Positions 1-9,991 of a DNA stretch of 64,000 nt are shown one piece after another. The stretch is from Saprospiraceae bacterium. Lineage in GTDB: Bacteria > Bacteroidota > Bacteroidia > Chitinophagales > Saprospiraceae. The stretch covers positions 62,001 to 126,000 of the forward strand of contig JANQSS010000043.1 of NCBI GenBank assembly GCA_028279185.1. The letters run 5' to 3'. The translations under genes were made by a program, and so were the position numbers. Every line of letters starts with the position of its first letter. The first letter of the stretch is position 1. A model generated the notes under the pieces. That model had not been told where the DNA came from. It made no database searches and saw nothing but the letters and a program-made list of their open reading frames with translations.

Positions 1-389
1 CTTAAGCCATGTGCTCCTATCCAATCTCCACTTGCCATCCTTGGCAAGAATCTTTGTTTTTGATCCTCATTGCCAAATTCCGAAATTGTCATTTGGACTG
101 CCCAGAGGTGTGCATTAATGGCAATTCCTAACCCTACATCATTACACCCATAACCAAGGCCTTGCATACCAAAAACGGCGCGTAATACATCGATCTCCGA
201 ATGACTGCCTCCGTATTGCGGCTCACTTGCCAGACCCAACAATCCAAATTCACCACATTTCCGCCATAAGTCACGCGAAAACTCGCCCTGATAATCACGA
301 TCTATGATATTACTCTTAAGTTCAGTGGTGGCAAATGCTTCAACTTGGTTTCTATACACTACATATTCCTTTGGCACCGAAAAGTCCAT
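1..389 (-). CDS. Acyl-CoA dehydrogenase, N-terminal part (runs off the left edge)
   Basis: Reading the minus strand from the ATG at 389 gives an open frame of about 130 codons to the window edge, beginning MDFSVPKEYVVYRNQ. It matches the N-terminal helical domain of acyl-CoA dehydrogenases: an LWRKCGEFGLLGL stretch, then GGS, a GCNDVGLGIAINAHL stretch and the FGNEDQKQRFLPRMASGDW region just before the flavin-binding site. Such enzymes oxidise acyl thioesters with FAD, and the family has a branch that works on carrier-protein-bound chains in peptide and polyketide clusters. The gene is divergent from the HupE/NRPS operon, so it may belong to the same cluster, but only its first third is visible. 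An in-frame stop lies shortly upstream and no other in-frame ATG precedes this one. Confidence 0.85.
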   Translation of the reverse strand, partial: MDFSVPKEYVVYRNQVEAFATTELKSNIIDRDYQGEFSRDLWRKCGEFGLLGLASEPQYGGSHSEIDVLRAVFGMQGLGYGCNDVGLGIAINAHLWAVQMTISEFGNEDQKQRFLPRMASGDWIGAHGL

Positions 390-632
390 ATCTTCAATAT
401 TGGTTTTAGGTAGGCAAAGTACATAAAATATGGATTATCTTCACACCTAGAACACAGGGAGTTGTTGAATTAAACTCAACAATAATTGATATTTTTGTAA
501 ACAACTATCTCGTGAACAATTACTCAAATTTTTGCTGGAGATAATATAAAATTGCATGTAGTCAATTTTTTAATTTCCCTGCAGCTGCTTGTGAGAACAT
601 CTAGGTACTAAAACCAATTGAAACAACTAATT
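390..632. promoter_or_regulatory. Divergent intergenic region between acyl-CoA dehydrogenase and HupE-like gene
   Basis: About 240 bases of AT-rich sequence separate the two divergent starts, so promoters in both directions must lie here. I see no convincing TAnnTTTG box or operator palindrome. Confidence 0.4.
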
Positions 633-1889
633 ATGCATTTAAATCTACGTAAATACCTTTTATTTTTTTGTGTAGTACTAACTAGTCAATGTGTTCTTGC
701 ACATCAGCCAGGTCAGAGCTACCTCTACTTCAGGGTTTATGAAAACCGTATAGAAGGTACCGTCGAAATGACGGTGGACGACATAAATAATGCCCTCGGA
801 ATTGACTTGGATGCTTCGCCATACTATAAAGAGAAGAACCAGGAAATCGCTAAGGCTGAATACCCCGCTACGTGGTCGCAATTTATTCCTGATATACAAC
901 ATTACCTGAAGTCGAGAATCAAGTTGCGGAATGCCAACCAATCGCTAAATATTGAATTTACCGACATGGAAATTCTGCCCTTATCTCGTTCAGTTTATAT
1001 ACTATCAAATTTTCGATTAAATCCAATAACGAGCATTCCAGATAATATAGACATCGACTACTCCATTTTATTTGATAAAGATGAAAAACACCGGGGATTA
1101 ACCATCATTGGCCACAATTGGCAAGCCGGAATAATTAAAAACGAGTCGATCAGTTCACTCATTTTTTCACCAAGCAACACATCTCAGACGCTGTCGTTAA
1201 AAGAAAAATCACTCTGGAAAGGGTTTGTCGCTCTATTGAAACTCGGGATGTGGCACATTTATATTGGCATCGACCATATCTTTTTTCTCCTGGCTTTGAT
1301 TTTACCATCGGTGATTCGAAAACGGCGTATGGACGATCGGATGGATATAAAACCTGTTGAAAGCTTTAAGGCTGCATTTTGGTACATATTAAAAATTGTC
1401 ACGCTCTTCACAGTTGCACACAGCATTACATTAAGTTTGGCTGCCCTCGGTATAATAAATTTAGACAGCCGAATCGTAGAATCGCTCATTGCTCTTTCGA
1501 TTGGGCTCGCAGCATTACATAATATTTATCCGATATTTTCTAAAAGTGAATTATTGATCACTTTCCTATTTGGATTATTTCATGGAATGGGATTTGCAAG
1601 TGTACTAGGCGAAAAAGGAATTGAAGGGGAATTTTTAGCACTGTCTCTTTTTGGTTTTAACGTAGGGGTTGAAATTGGTCAGGCGCTAATCGTCTGTGTT
1701 TTGTTTCCAATACTCTTTTTTCTGCGAAAAAAGCCATTCTACAAACACATCCTCATTTATGGCTCAATATTTTTGATACTAGCTTCGCTTTATTGGTTTG
1801 TAGAACGATTTTTCGATGTGAACTACCTGCTCGATGACTATATCGGAAAAGCAATCAATAAAATTTACAAAATAATTGGTCTTAAGTAA
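633..1889 (+). CDS. HupE/UreJ-family membrane protein
   Basis: A secreted N-terminal domain of about 185 residues follows a signal peptide (cleavage likely near LAHQ) and is followed by about six to seven membrane segments. The membrane half carries the signatures of the HupE/UreJ_2 family: HIYIGIDHIFFLL, a later HSITLSLAALG, FHGMGFAS and GFNVGVEIGQ. Related HupE/UreJ proteins are nickel or cobalt permeases linked to hydrogenase and urease maturation; members with a long extracytoplasmic domain are mostly uncharacterised. I chose ATG 633 over the in-frame TTG at 618. The stop lies about 10 bases before the NRPS start, so the two are probably co-transcribed, which suggests that metal transport and the peptide are linked. 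Substrate unknown. Confidence 0.8.
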   Translation: MHLNLRKYLLFFCVVLTSQCVLAHQPGQSYLYFRVYENRIEGTVEMTVDDINNALGIDLDASPYYKEKNQEIAKAEYPATWSQFIPDIQHYLKSRIKLRNANQSLNIEFTDMEILPLSRSVYILSNFRLNPITSIPDNIDIDYSILFDKDEKHRGLTIIGHNWQAGIIKNESISSLIFSPSNTSQTLSLKEKSLWKGFVALLKLGMWHIYIGIDHIFFLLALILPSVIRKRRMDDRMDIKPVESFKAAFWYILKIVTLFTVAHSITLSLAALGIINLDSRIVESLIALSIGLAALHNIYPIFSKSELLITFLFGLFHGMGFASVLGEKGIEGEFLALSLFGFNVGVEIGQALIVCVLFPILFFLRKKPFYKHILIYGSIFLILASLYWFVERFFDVNYLLDDYIGKAINKIYKIIGLK

Positions 1890-1899
1890 TCGATAACAA

Positions 1900-4800
1900 G
1901 TGAGTTCGTCAAAGGATAATGAAAAGTCCATCTTGAGTCAATGGGCAGCACTTAAAAAAGCAACGCCCGAAAAAAAGGCTCCTATAGACACTGATCGAGT
2001 TGTGCATCGGGCATCCGAAGGACAGCAACGATTGTTTTTTCTCGACCAATTACATCCTGAACACCCTGTTTATAATCTGACCGAAATTTGGCACTTCCAA
2101 GGTGAATTGAATGTTGATCTTTTCCTAGAAGCCCTTGAACAAATTGGAAAGGGACAAGAAATTTTGCGAACTACCTTTCATCTCGAAGACAGCAATATCA
2201 TTTGTCGTATTCGCCCACATTTTAAATATGATCATGAAATCATAGACTTGAGTGGACATGACACAGATTCCTTAAATGATGAATTTAACCGCATCGCCCG
2301 TAAAAAATCGAATACGCATTTTAATTTATCCGACGGACCTCTACTCAATATAACGATTTGCAAAATCGACCAGACACTCCATCGTGCTATCGTCAACATG
2401 CATCATATTATTTCTGACAAGTGGTCAATGCGTATTCTTCGAAACTCCTTGTCCGCTCAGTATGCGTCCGCATTACAGCATAACTTTGAGCCATCGCCTG
2501 CGCGTGAAGTTCAATATGCCGACTATGTCATACACCAATTAAACCAAGAAACAAATGCCAAAGATGTCACGTATTGGCATAAAAAACTACAAGGATTCAC
2601 GGAACACTCCTCATTTCCATCTGATAAAGACATGCAAGCCGATGCCTCGTTAAACGGTAAATATATTACGCGGTCATTTCGGCCGGGCATGCATGCCTCT
2701 ATAAAAGCATTTTGTAAAACACATAAAGTAACATCGTTTGTTTTCTTTCTTTCTATTTATAAGCTACTACTCCATAAATACGCACAACAAAAAGATATTT
2801 TAGTCGGTACTCCAGTTTCTACGCGATCTAAAATCGAGTTCGAAAAAATAATAGGATTTTTTAATGACACTATTGTGTTGCGGTCTCAGATTGACAAAAA
2901 CATGACATTCCTTGACCATTTAACTCAAGTAAAAAAAACTGTTTTAGCCGCGTTTGAACATAAAAGCATTGGGTTTCAAAATCTGCTAAATGAAATCAAT
3001 CCAAATAGATCGTCAGACGAAAATCCATTATTTCAAACGATGTTCTTGTATCACAACGAGAATGAATCACCAATTTTTGGAGAAAACCTGTCTATCAATG
3101 TTCAAAACTATGACATGGGCGTCTCAAAATTTGATCTCACGTTATATGTAGCCGAATCCCCAACCAGTTTTGAACAGACGATCGAATTTGCAACTGACCT
3201 GTATACCGATCAATATGTGCATGCTTTACAAAACCACATCGAAGAGCTAGCCTGTCGAATCATTGAACATCCTTCCGTACAATTGGAGTCGTTGCATTAT
3301 CTACCATCAGACGAAGTCAACACGCTAATCTCAATAGGAAAAGGTAAGTCCCTGCAACTGGATCGAAACGAAAATATTATCGATGCCATTTTTGGTAATG
3401 TAAATCCGGATCACATCGCCTTACGCGATCAACACCAAACCATTACTTATGAAGAACTGAATAAACGGTCCAATCAAATTGCCAATGCGCTGAGTCATAA
3501 TACCACTGAAAATAATATCGTAGGCATATTACTTGAGCAGTCGACTGACTTTGTGTCTGCCATGATTGGCGCTTTAAAAGCGGGCCTTGCCTATGTTCCG
3601 TTGGATGTAACCTACCCGCTCAAACATATCCGGCATATTTTATTCAAAGCCGAAGTCCAACTCGTAATTAGTTCAGAAAAAATAAACACCCCTGAGTACG
3701 GAGAATTCAATGTAATAGAGATAGAGCAAATTCGAGAAGCCGAAACGTTTGATCACAAGGATAAAATTGCGCCAATATCGACGGCATATATCATGTTTAC
3801 TTCGGGCAGTACGGGAGATCCGAATGGTGTTGTTGTTTCACATGCTAATTTATTGAATTCGACAAGAGCTCGTTTTTCTTTTTACGATGACCATCCAACA
3901 TCATTTCTACTTTTGTCACCTTTTTCATTTGACAGCTCGGTAGCGGGAATTTATTGGACCTTATTTAATGGTGGCAAATTAGTGATTCCGGCAAAGCGGT
4001 CCATCCAGGACTTACAGGTAATTTCCGACCTTATCGAAGCAGAAGACATAAGTCACACACTGTTAATACCGAGCTTATATCGCGTTTTTCTTGAGCTTAT
4101 TGAGGTTCGTCGTCTGCAGAAGCTTAAGGTTGTCATTCTGGCAGGAGAAGAATTGCCTGTTTCGATTGCCAAAACTCACGTTGAAAATCTTTCCGGTGTT
4201 CGACTGTATAATGAATATGGGCCCACAGAGGCGACGGTTTGGGTTTGTGCATACGAAGTTAAAAATCCATCGAATCGCAATCGCATTCCAATAGGTAAAG
4301 CTATTACCAACACCACCTTGTTAGTTCTCGATGAGAACTTCCATCTCTGCCCAAAAGGCATTCCAGGTGAATTGTTTGTTCATGGAGCCTCGGTTAGCAC
4401 TGGTTACTTAAATACTGGAACAACTGAAGGTTCAAAATTTATCACCACGGAGGTAAACAATAGAAGTCTCAAACTATACCGAACAGGTGATTGGGTCAAA
4501 TGGGACGAAGAAAATAATTTGTTGTTTTTAGGAAGACGCGATCATCAGGTAAAGGTGCGCGGACATCGCATCGAATTGGGTCAAGTTGATGCGGCAATAC
4601 GAGCGCTCCATAAAGATCTGCAATCAATAACAATACACCTACAAGATAAACAAGAGCTGCGAACATTTCTCGTTTCGACAAGAAGTGTGAATACCGAAAA
4701 ATTACGCGCGCAAATTCGGGAACAACTTCCGACCCACTACCATCCGGATAAAATCATTCAACTGGAATCATTTCCATTAATGCCAAACGGAAAAATAGAT

Positions 4801-7800
4801 ACTAAAGCTCTCCAAAAATTCGAATTAAATGAGGAGAATACGATAAATCAGCCGACTAGAATTTCATCGACGGAAAGAATATTACTTAAAATATGGCAAG
4901 AAGTATTACAACTTCCGAACCTTGGCGTTCAAGACAATTTTTTTGAAGTAGGCGGTGATTCGATTCAGATAATTCGAATCGTGGCAAAATCAAAAAAAGC
5001 CGGAATTCAACTTTCACCTAAACACGTCTATAGACATCAAAATATCGCTACACTTTGTAAACACATCGTAGATGAGCCGAAAGTCGAAATAGCACCTTTA
5101 CTTTGGGATAGATTGCCACTTACACCGATCCAATCCTGGTATTTTGACACGCACATGGCCAATCCACACCATTGGCTACAGGGATACTCATTCACATTAA
5201 GGCAGCCTGTAACACTGGAGAATATAAGTCAGGCAATACGAACCCTGATCAGTCATTATGAAATATTTCATGTTGTTTTTGAGCAGGAGTATGGGTCGTG
5301 GTTTCACCGTAGGAAAAAGTTTATTGCCGAAGATTTCATAAAACCTGTAAAATCCGCCTCGAATGACGAGATAAATCTAAATATTCAAAATGGTCCGCTG
5401 GCTCATTTCATTCTGGAAGAAACATCTGGCGATGTGTATGGTGGCAAAATAATTATGCACCACCTTATTACTGATGTACTTTCATGGGATGTTGTATTTT
5501 CATTTATGGAAGAATTTTTGCAAAAAAATAATGATTGGATTCAATCAAAAAACTATGAATATTTCTTGTGGGTAAATCGGCTTCACCAACTTGCGTCTAC
5601 TAACAAATTTGATGTTGACATTCCATTCTGGAAAAACATGCTCGAACATAATTCGACGTTCTTTGCCAATGTAACTACTAGCATCGAACGTGATGTTATC
5701 ACCTTCTTTGACAGCATTGATTCCAACACCACAAAAACTATTCAACGACGAGCAAAAGAAGTTAGCGGGATTAAAATTAACGAAATAGTCATCGCCGCTT
5801 TTTTATCTGTTTTTAATAAACAAACCGATGAAAGAAGTTTGACATTAATGTTGGAACATCACGGACGCAATTCAACTTCGACCACTGTAGATTTGGCCAC
5901 ATCCATTGGATGGCATACCACGTATTTTCCGATCAACATATCTTTGTCAGATCCCGCATCATTTTTACAAATAATGCTTGATGTAAAAGATCAATTACGA
6001 TCCGTTCCGGATAATGGCCTATCATACGGAGTACTGAAGTACATATCTGGAAAGCTATCCGGAAACCCAAATGCCAACGTTGTTATCAACCATCTAGGTG
6101 ACAGTGATCGTCAAAGCAGTGCCGTTTTTGAAGAAGTACATTTTCTTCGAAAAAATATGCGATCAGATCAAAGTGAACGTGACTATTTGATAGAAATAAA
6201 TTCCTGGATCGAAGGAGGAGAATTTAAATTGGCGTTTTCATTCGACGAAAAACAACTGGACCCCAAGATGATGCAATCATTCTGTGATAACATCATCGTA
6301 ACGATTAGAAATTTACCATATGAGTTACAGGGTACGAGCTCAATTTTTACACGTTCAGATTTTCGCTTTATTTATAGTCAGGAAGACCTTTCAACCATAG
6401 AGTTGTCTTCTCGTGATCGAAATGTAGAAATAACAGACCTTATTGAGCTAAGTGCAAATCAGTCAGCTTTGCTATTTCACCACCTACAACCCCATGCACA
6501 AGATGAGGGCTTGATCGTTGCAACAGCGGACATTTCGGGCCAAATTGATGAAGAATTATTTCAAGAGGCCTGGCACACTGTCGTCAGTAGACATGACGCG
6601 CTTCGGTCATTTTTCTTATGGGAAAGTTTATCGAAACCTGTTCAAGTCATATGTAATTCGGTAGACTCTTCGGTTGAATTTGTTGTTATAGATGAAAAAA
6701 TAAACCGCTCGCTGGAAGACACTGTCACTTCCTGGGTCAAATTTCAAGACCAATCGAATTTAGACATTCAACAGCCACCAACTCATAAAATTGCTTGCTT
6801 CCATGGCAATGGTTTAAACGGTAAGCTGATTTTTGTTTGCCATCATATTTATATTGATGGATGGAGTACAAATAATTTATTTGAAGAATTTCAGCATATT
6901 TACGAAGCGCTCAACAAAAACCTGGATCACGCACTTCCATTAGTGCCGCGACTTAGTCAATGGAAGCAAAAATTTGATGTGCGCCGTACGGATCCAGCCA
7001 TATTGAAATTTTGGCAAAACTATTTGAACGAAAGTAAAGCGACCTATTTAAAAGCTCGTGCATCTTCAACATTGTATAAATTTAAATCCTACACCACTAC
7101 TCTTCAAGTAGATGAATCAAATCGAATTAGGTCTGGCATCAAGACTAGCCGTATTACGCTCAATACATTATTCGCGGGAGTCTGGTCCTGGCTCTTGTCC
7201 AATTACCTCAACGAACCCGAAGTATTTATTGGATTGACGCATTCCGGACGATCAATAGACCTAAGTCACATGGATGCACTCATTGGGATGTTTACGACTG
7301 TCTTGCCTTTGAAATTTATTAGAAAGGATAATAGTATTATTGACTTACGAGCTGTGCAGGATGACTTAAACGAAATTCTAACAATGGAAGACATGAGTTT
7401 GGAAGACATTTCATCAACCAGTCAGTATGGAAATCTTTTTGACACTGTTTTGATTGTTGAGAATTTTGTTCCAAAAAAATCATCTCCTTCTGCCTTAAAT
7501 TTTGTGAATTTTAAAAGTAGAATTAGTAGTACGATTCCATTGTGTCTTGTGGTTATTCCAGGCGATCGAATTAAACTCATCCTTCGTTACAACGTAAATG
7601 TCTATACGGCTGACGAAGTAGAAAAAATTGCCTTAGATTTCAGCTCGGTTCTCACCAAAATAAATATTTCATCAAATAAAGCGAGCATTGATTATCAGCC
7701 TGTCTATTCTCCACTTGCAGAAGGCAATGGCCCCACTGAAACCATGCAACAACTCCAAGTACCAGTCGATTCGCTAGATGATGGAAGTACCGAACAGAAC

Positions 7801-8757
7801 TTACTGCGTATATGGAGAGGGGTGTTGAATAACGCCAGTGTTAGCCTGGAAGACAATTTTTTCGAAATTGGGGGCACGTCCTTGCTTGCCGTTCAAATAT
7901 TTAATAAAATAAATGAAGAACTTGGGATTAATGCATCACCAATACTTCTGCTCAAATTTAATACGGTTCAGCTCTTAGCTGAAAATTTGGCTCAAGATAC
8001 GGTATCCGAAAGTTGGAAGTGTCTCTTTTCATTAAAGGAAGGTGGTAATAAAATCCCATTATTTTGTTTTCATGCCGGAGATGGACATATCATGTTTTAC
8101 AAACAACTAGCGGAATCTATAGAGTCCGGTAGACCGGTATATGGGATCCAACCTGTCGGATTGGATGGTAGTGACATACAGTTTGGAAGTATAGTCGAAA
8201 TGGCCAACTATTATATCGGAGAAATTAAAAAAGAATTTCCAACAGGTCCCTATCACTTGCTCGGCACTTGCTTCAGCAATGCGGTTACATTCGAGATAGC
8301 AAAACAACTAAAATCTGAAATCGGTCGGATTTTCATTGTGGATTCGCCACCACCCTATTTTAATGAATTATCAAAAATGAAAAAATGGTTAAACTGGGTC
8401 GTCACGTTTAACTTACCGAAACTATGGACTGCATTCAATAATTATTTTAAATACGTCAAACTGCGAGAGCCTTCAGACGAACATGAGCGAAACTTATTTC
8501 TCACCGGCAAGCATCTACACAAAATCATGAGCACCTATAAGTGGTCCCCTCAGCATTTAGAAATTGTCCTCATCCGATCAAGTCAAAATAATGAAGACAA
8601 ATATCATGACTACCATATTTTGAACTGGCAAATGCTTGCTAAAGGTGGTTTACAGACTAAAGCCATCGAAAGCGATCATCGTGGAATATTTAAAGATCAG
8701 GCGGCGGTCGAAATGGCTACCATCATCGATGATATTTTAAACGTGTATGACAATTAG
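1900..8757 (+). CDS. Non-ribosomal peptide synthetase, C-A-T-E-C-T-TE
   Basis: Domains in order (approximate residues): condensation 35-460 with HHIISDKW at 168-175; adenylation 480-945 with the A3 core TSGSTGDPNG at 634-643, FDSSVAG from 677, NEYGPTEATVW and an NGK A10 motif; carrier 960-1040 with FFEVGGDS and pantetheine Ser1021; epimerisation about 1065-1510 with HHLITDVLSW from 1187, EHHGRN, IGWHTTYFP and NHLG; condensation about 1540-1950 with HHIYIDGW from 1648; carrier with IGGTS and Ser1994; thioesterase from about 2030 with GTCFS (Cys2124), Asp2148 and His2260. It should activate one amino acid, turn it to the D form and condense it with whatever sits on the second carrier, which lacks its own adenylation domain. 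The N-terminal condensation domain may acylate the first residue. The start is GTG at 1900. Amino-acid specificity cannot be read safely. Confidence 0.95.
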   Translation: MSSSKDNEKSILSQWAALKKATPEKKAPIDTDRVVHRASEGQQRLFFLDQLHPEHPVYNLTEIWHFQGELNVDLFLEALEQIGKGQEILRTTFHLEDSNIICRIRPHFKYDHEIIDLSGHDTDSLNDEFNRIARKKSNTHFNLSDGPLLNITICKIDQTLHRAIVNMHHIISDKWSMRILRNSLSAQYASALQHNFEPSPAREVQYADYVIHQLNQETNAKDVTYWHKKLQGFTEHSSFPSDKDMQADASLNGKYITRSFRPGMHASIKAFCKTHKVTSFVFFLSIYKLLLHKYAQQKDILVGTPVSTRSKIEFEKIIGFFNDTIVLRSQIDKNMTFLDHLTQVKKTVLAAFEHKSIGFQNLLNEINPNRSSDENPLFQTMFLYHNENESPIFGENLSINVQNYDMGVSKFDLTLYVAESPTSFEQTIEFATDLYTDQYVHALQNHIEELACRIIEHPSVQLESLHYLPSDEVNTLISIGKGKSLQLDRNENIIDAIFGNVNPDHIALRDQHQTITYEELNKRSNQIANALSHNTTENNIVGILLEQSTDFVSAMIGALKAGLAYVPLDVTYPLKHIRHILFKAEVQLVISSEKINTPEYGEFNVIEIEQIREAETFDHKDKIAPISTAYIMFTSGSTGDPNGVVVSHANLLNSTRARFSFYDDHPTSFLLLSPFSFDSSVAGIYWTLFNGGKLVIPAKRSIQDLQVISDLIEAEDISHTLLIPSLYRVFLELIEVRRLQKLKVVILAGEELPVSIAKTHVENLSGVRLYNEYGPTEATVWVCAYEVKNPSNRNRIPIGKAITNTTLLVLDENFHLCPKGIPGELFVHGASVSTGYLNTGTTEGSKFITTEVNNRSLKLYRTGDWVKWDEENNLLFLGRRDHQVKVRGHRIELGQVDAAIRALHKDLQSITIHLQDKQELRTFLVSTRSVNTEKLRAQIREQLPTHYHPDKIIQLESFPLMPNGKIDTKALQKFELNEENTINQPTRISSTERILLKIWQEVLQLPNLGVQDNFFEVGGDSIQIIRIVAKSKKAGIQLSPKHVYRHQNIATLCKHIVDEPKVEIAPLLWDRLPLTPIQSWYFDTHMANPHHWLQGYSFTLRQPVTLENISQAIRTLISHYEIFHVVFEQEYGSWFHRRKKFIAEDFIKPVKSASNDEINLNIQNGPLAHFILEETSGDVYGGKIIMHHLITDVLSWDVVFSFMEEFLQKNNDWIQSKNYEYFLWVNRLHQLASTNKFDVDIPFWKNMLEHNSTFFANVTTSIERDVITFFDSIDSNTTKTIQRRAKEVSGIKINEIVIAAFLSVFNKQTDERSLTLMLEHHGRNSTSTTVDLATSIGWHTTYFPINISLSDPASFLQIMLDVKDQLRSVPDNGLSYGVLKYISGKLSGNPNANVVINHLGDSDRQSSAVFEEVHFLRKNMRSDQSERDYLIEINSWIEGGEFKLAFSFDEKQLDPKMMQSFCDNIIVTIRNLPYELQGTSSIFTRSDFRFIYSQEDLSTIELSSRDRNVEITDLIELSANQSALLFHHLQPHAQDEGLIVATADISGQIDEELFQEAWHTVVSRHDALRSFFLWESLSKPVQVICNSVDSSVEFVVIDEKINRSLEDTVTSWVKFQDQSNLDIQQPPTHKIACFHGNGLNGKLIFVCHHIYIDGWSTNNLFEEFQHIYEALNKNLDHALPLVPRLSQWKQKFDVRRTDPAILKFWQNYLNESKATYLKARASSTLYKFKSYTTTLQVDESNRIRSGIKTSRITLNTLFAGVWSWLLSNYLNEPEVFIGLTHSGRSIDLSHMDALIGMFTTVLPLKFIRKDNSIIDLRAVQDDLNEILTMEDMSLEDISSTSQYGNLFDTVLIVENFVPKKSSPSALNFVNFKSRISSTIPLCLVVIPGDRIKLILRYNVNVYTADEVEKIALDFSSVLTKINISSNKASIDYQPVYSPLAEGNGPTETMQQLQVPVDSLDDGSTEQNLLRIWRGVLNNASVSLEDNFFEIGGTSLLAVQIFNKINEELGINASPILLLKFNTVQLLAENLAQDTVSESWKCLFSLKEGGNKIPLFCFHAGDGHIMFYKQLAESIESGRPVYGIQPVGLDGSDIQFGSIVEMANYYIGEIKKEFPTGPYHLLGTCFSNAVTFEIAKQLKSEIGRIFIVDSPPPYFNELSKMKKWLNWVVTFNLPKLWTAFNNYFKYVKLREPSDEHERNLFLTGKHLHKIMSTYKWSPQHLEIVLIRSSQNNEDKYHDYHILNWQMLAKGGLQTKAIESDHRGIFKDQAAVEMATIIDDILNVYDN

Positions 8758-9508
8758 TCCCTGGAAAGAAACAACTGCAATAGTAAGGCCTGCATCGGAT
8801 GCCGTCGTTATTTATCAAGTGGATAAATCCACGATATCACCACAGGTCGATAAAACAAAGCTACTTGCACCTTTGTCGACGGATGAAATTGAGCGTTACA
8901 ACAAATTTCGTTTCGATAAAGACAAATTAACCTTTGGCATTGCTCGTTTCGCACTTCGTTACATCTGTGGACAAATGCTAACACAACCACCTGCCTCGAT
9001 ATCCTTTGATTACAATGAGTTTGGAAAGCCATATTTGCCTGGTGTCCCAAATTTTCATTTTAATTTATCCCACTCCGGTAGTTTGATTCTATTGGCTTTC
9101 TGCAATCACGCTGCTTTGGGTATAGACGTTGAAAAATATAAGCACCATGTCCGACATATGGATTTGGCCAAGTCTGTTTTTGCTGACAGTGAAATGGAAC
9201 AATTAAAATCATTGGAGACACGAGACATTATACACGGCTTTTACAACTGTTGGTCAAAAAAAGAGTCATTTATCAAGGCCAAAGGAAAAGGATTGCAGAT
9301 ACCATTAAGTCAGTTTGGAGTTCGGATTGTCGATGAAGGATATGCTAATTTATTGCACGTTAATTGGGAAACCTCAGAGATCTTCAAATGGCAGCTATTT
9401 AATCTAGCTACCAAGCAGGATTACGCGGCCGCTTGTACTTGCCACATTCATATTAATACGGTTGAACTTTTTGACATTAGTCAGTTTATATCCGGCAATG
9501 TTTTATAA
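8747..9508 (+). CDS. 4'-phosphopantetheinyl transferase, Sfp type
   Basis: This 253-residue protein converts apo carrier proteins to the holo form by moving phosphopantetheine from CoA to the carrier serine. The family signatures are present: FNLSHSG, then LGIDVEKYK (magnesium-binding Asp and Glu) and the CWSKKESFIKAKGKGL helix. The length is typical of the two-fold Sfp class rather than the short AcpS class. Its ATG overlaps the end of the NRPS by 11 bases in another frame, which implies translational coupling. Its job is almost certainly to activate the two carriers of that NRPS. No terminator-like hairpin is obvious downstream. Confidence 0.93.
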   Translation: MTISPWKETTAIVRPASDAVVIYQVDKSTISPQVDKTKLLAPLSTDEIERYNKFRFDKDKLTFGIARFALRYICGQMLTQPPASISFDYNEFGKPYLPGVPNFHFNLSHSGSLILLAFCNHAALGIDVEKYKHHVRHMDLAKSVFADSEMEQLKSLETRDIIHGFYNCWSKKESFIKAKGKGLQIPLSQFGVRIVDEGYANLLHVNWETSEIFKWQLFNLATKQDYAAACTCHIHINTVELFDISQFISGNVL

Positions 9509-9987
9509 TAGACCCAACGCATTTTATTCTGTCGTCTTTTCATTATTGAAATCGCAATAGCGACTGTGACGATTGTTCGTCGGTCCATTGTCTATTTCAG
9601 TGTAATTTTTCCAAGAAAGTGATCATGGCGGGATCATATATTGTTACACCCGTATAAGCATCACATCAGTCCGGCCCGGAAAGCCCCAGACCCTATTGGG
9701 AAATTCAATGGAATTAGAGGTTGCAGCCACGGGTAAATTAAGCAGTGTATTTTCTCATTTTAGTCTGAAAGATGTCCTTTTTATGCTGATCTTTTCCAAT
9801 TAATGCATTAGCTTCGCAGAGCAATGAATACGGCTCGGTTGTCGCATAAACAAGCCATTCTGTTGAACTTTGCTATAGAGTTAAATTTCAATTGCTCAAC
9901 ACCATATAGCAAGTGCTCATTATGCGAATAATTTGATTTATGCAGACTGGGTTATAGTGCGAAATCGCGATTTTTCATTAATAGTTT
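9509..9987. other. Noncoding gap of about 480 bases before the TonB-dependent receptor
   Basis: No credible ORF in either direction. The middle part (about 9630-9740) is GC-richer than its flanks and contains runs such as GGCCCGGAAAGCCCC, which could be a structured leader or the remains of a decayed gene. I checked by eye for cobalamin and TPP riboswitch signatures and did not find a convincing one. Confidence 0.3.
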
Positions 9988-9991
9988 ATGT

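Noticed and set aside
9530-9700. Possible pseudogene on the minus strand with protein-like stretches
   Set aside because: Short readable pieces appear in different frames and are broken by stops, but I recognise no family, so a decayed gene is not supported.
9630-9740. Possible cobalamin or TPP riboswitch before the TonB receptor
   Set aside because: The sequence GCAGCCACGGG superficially resembles a B12-box, but the rest of the conserved core is not visible, so I do not call a riboswitch.
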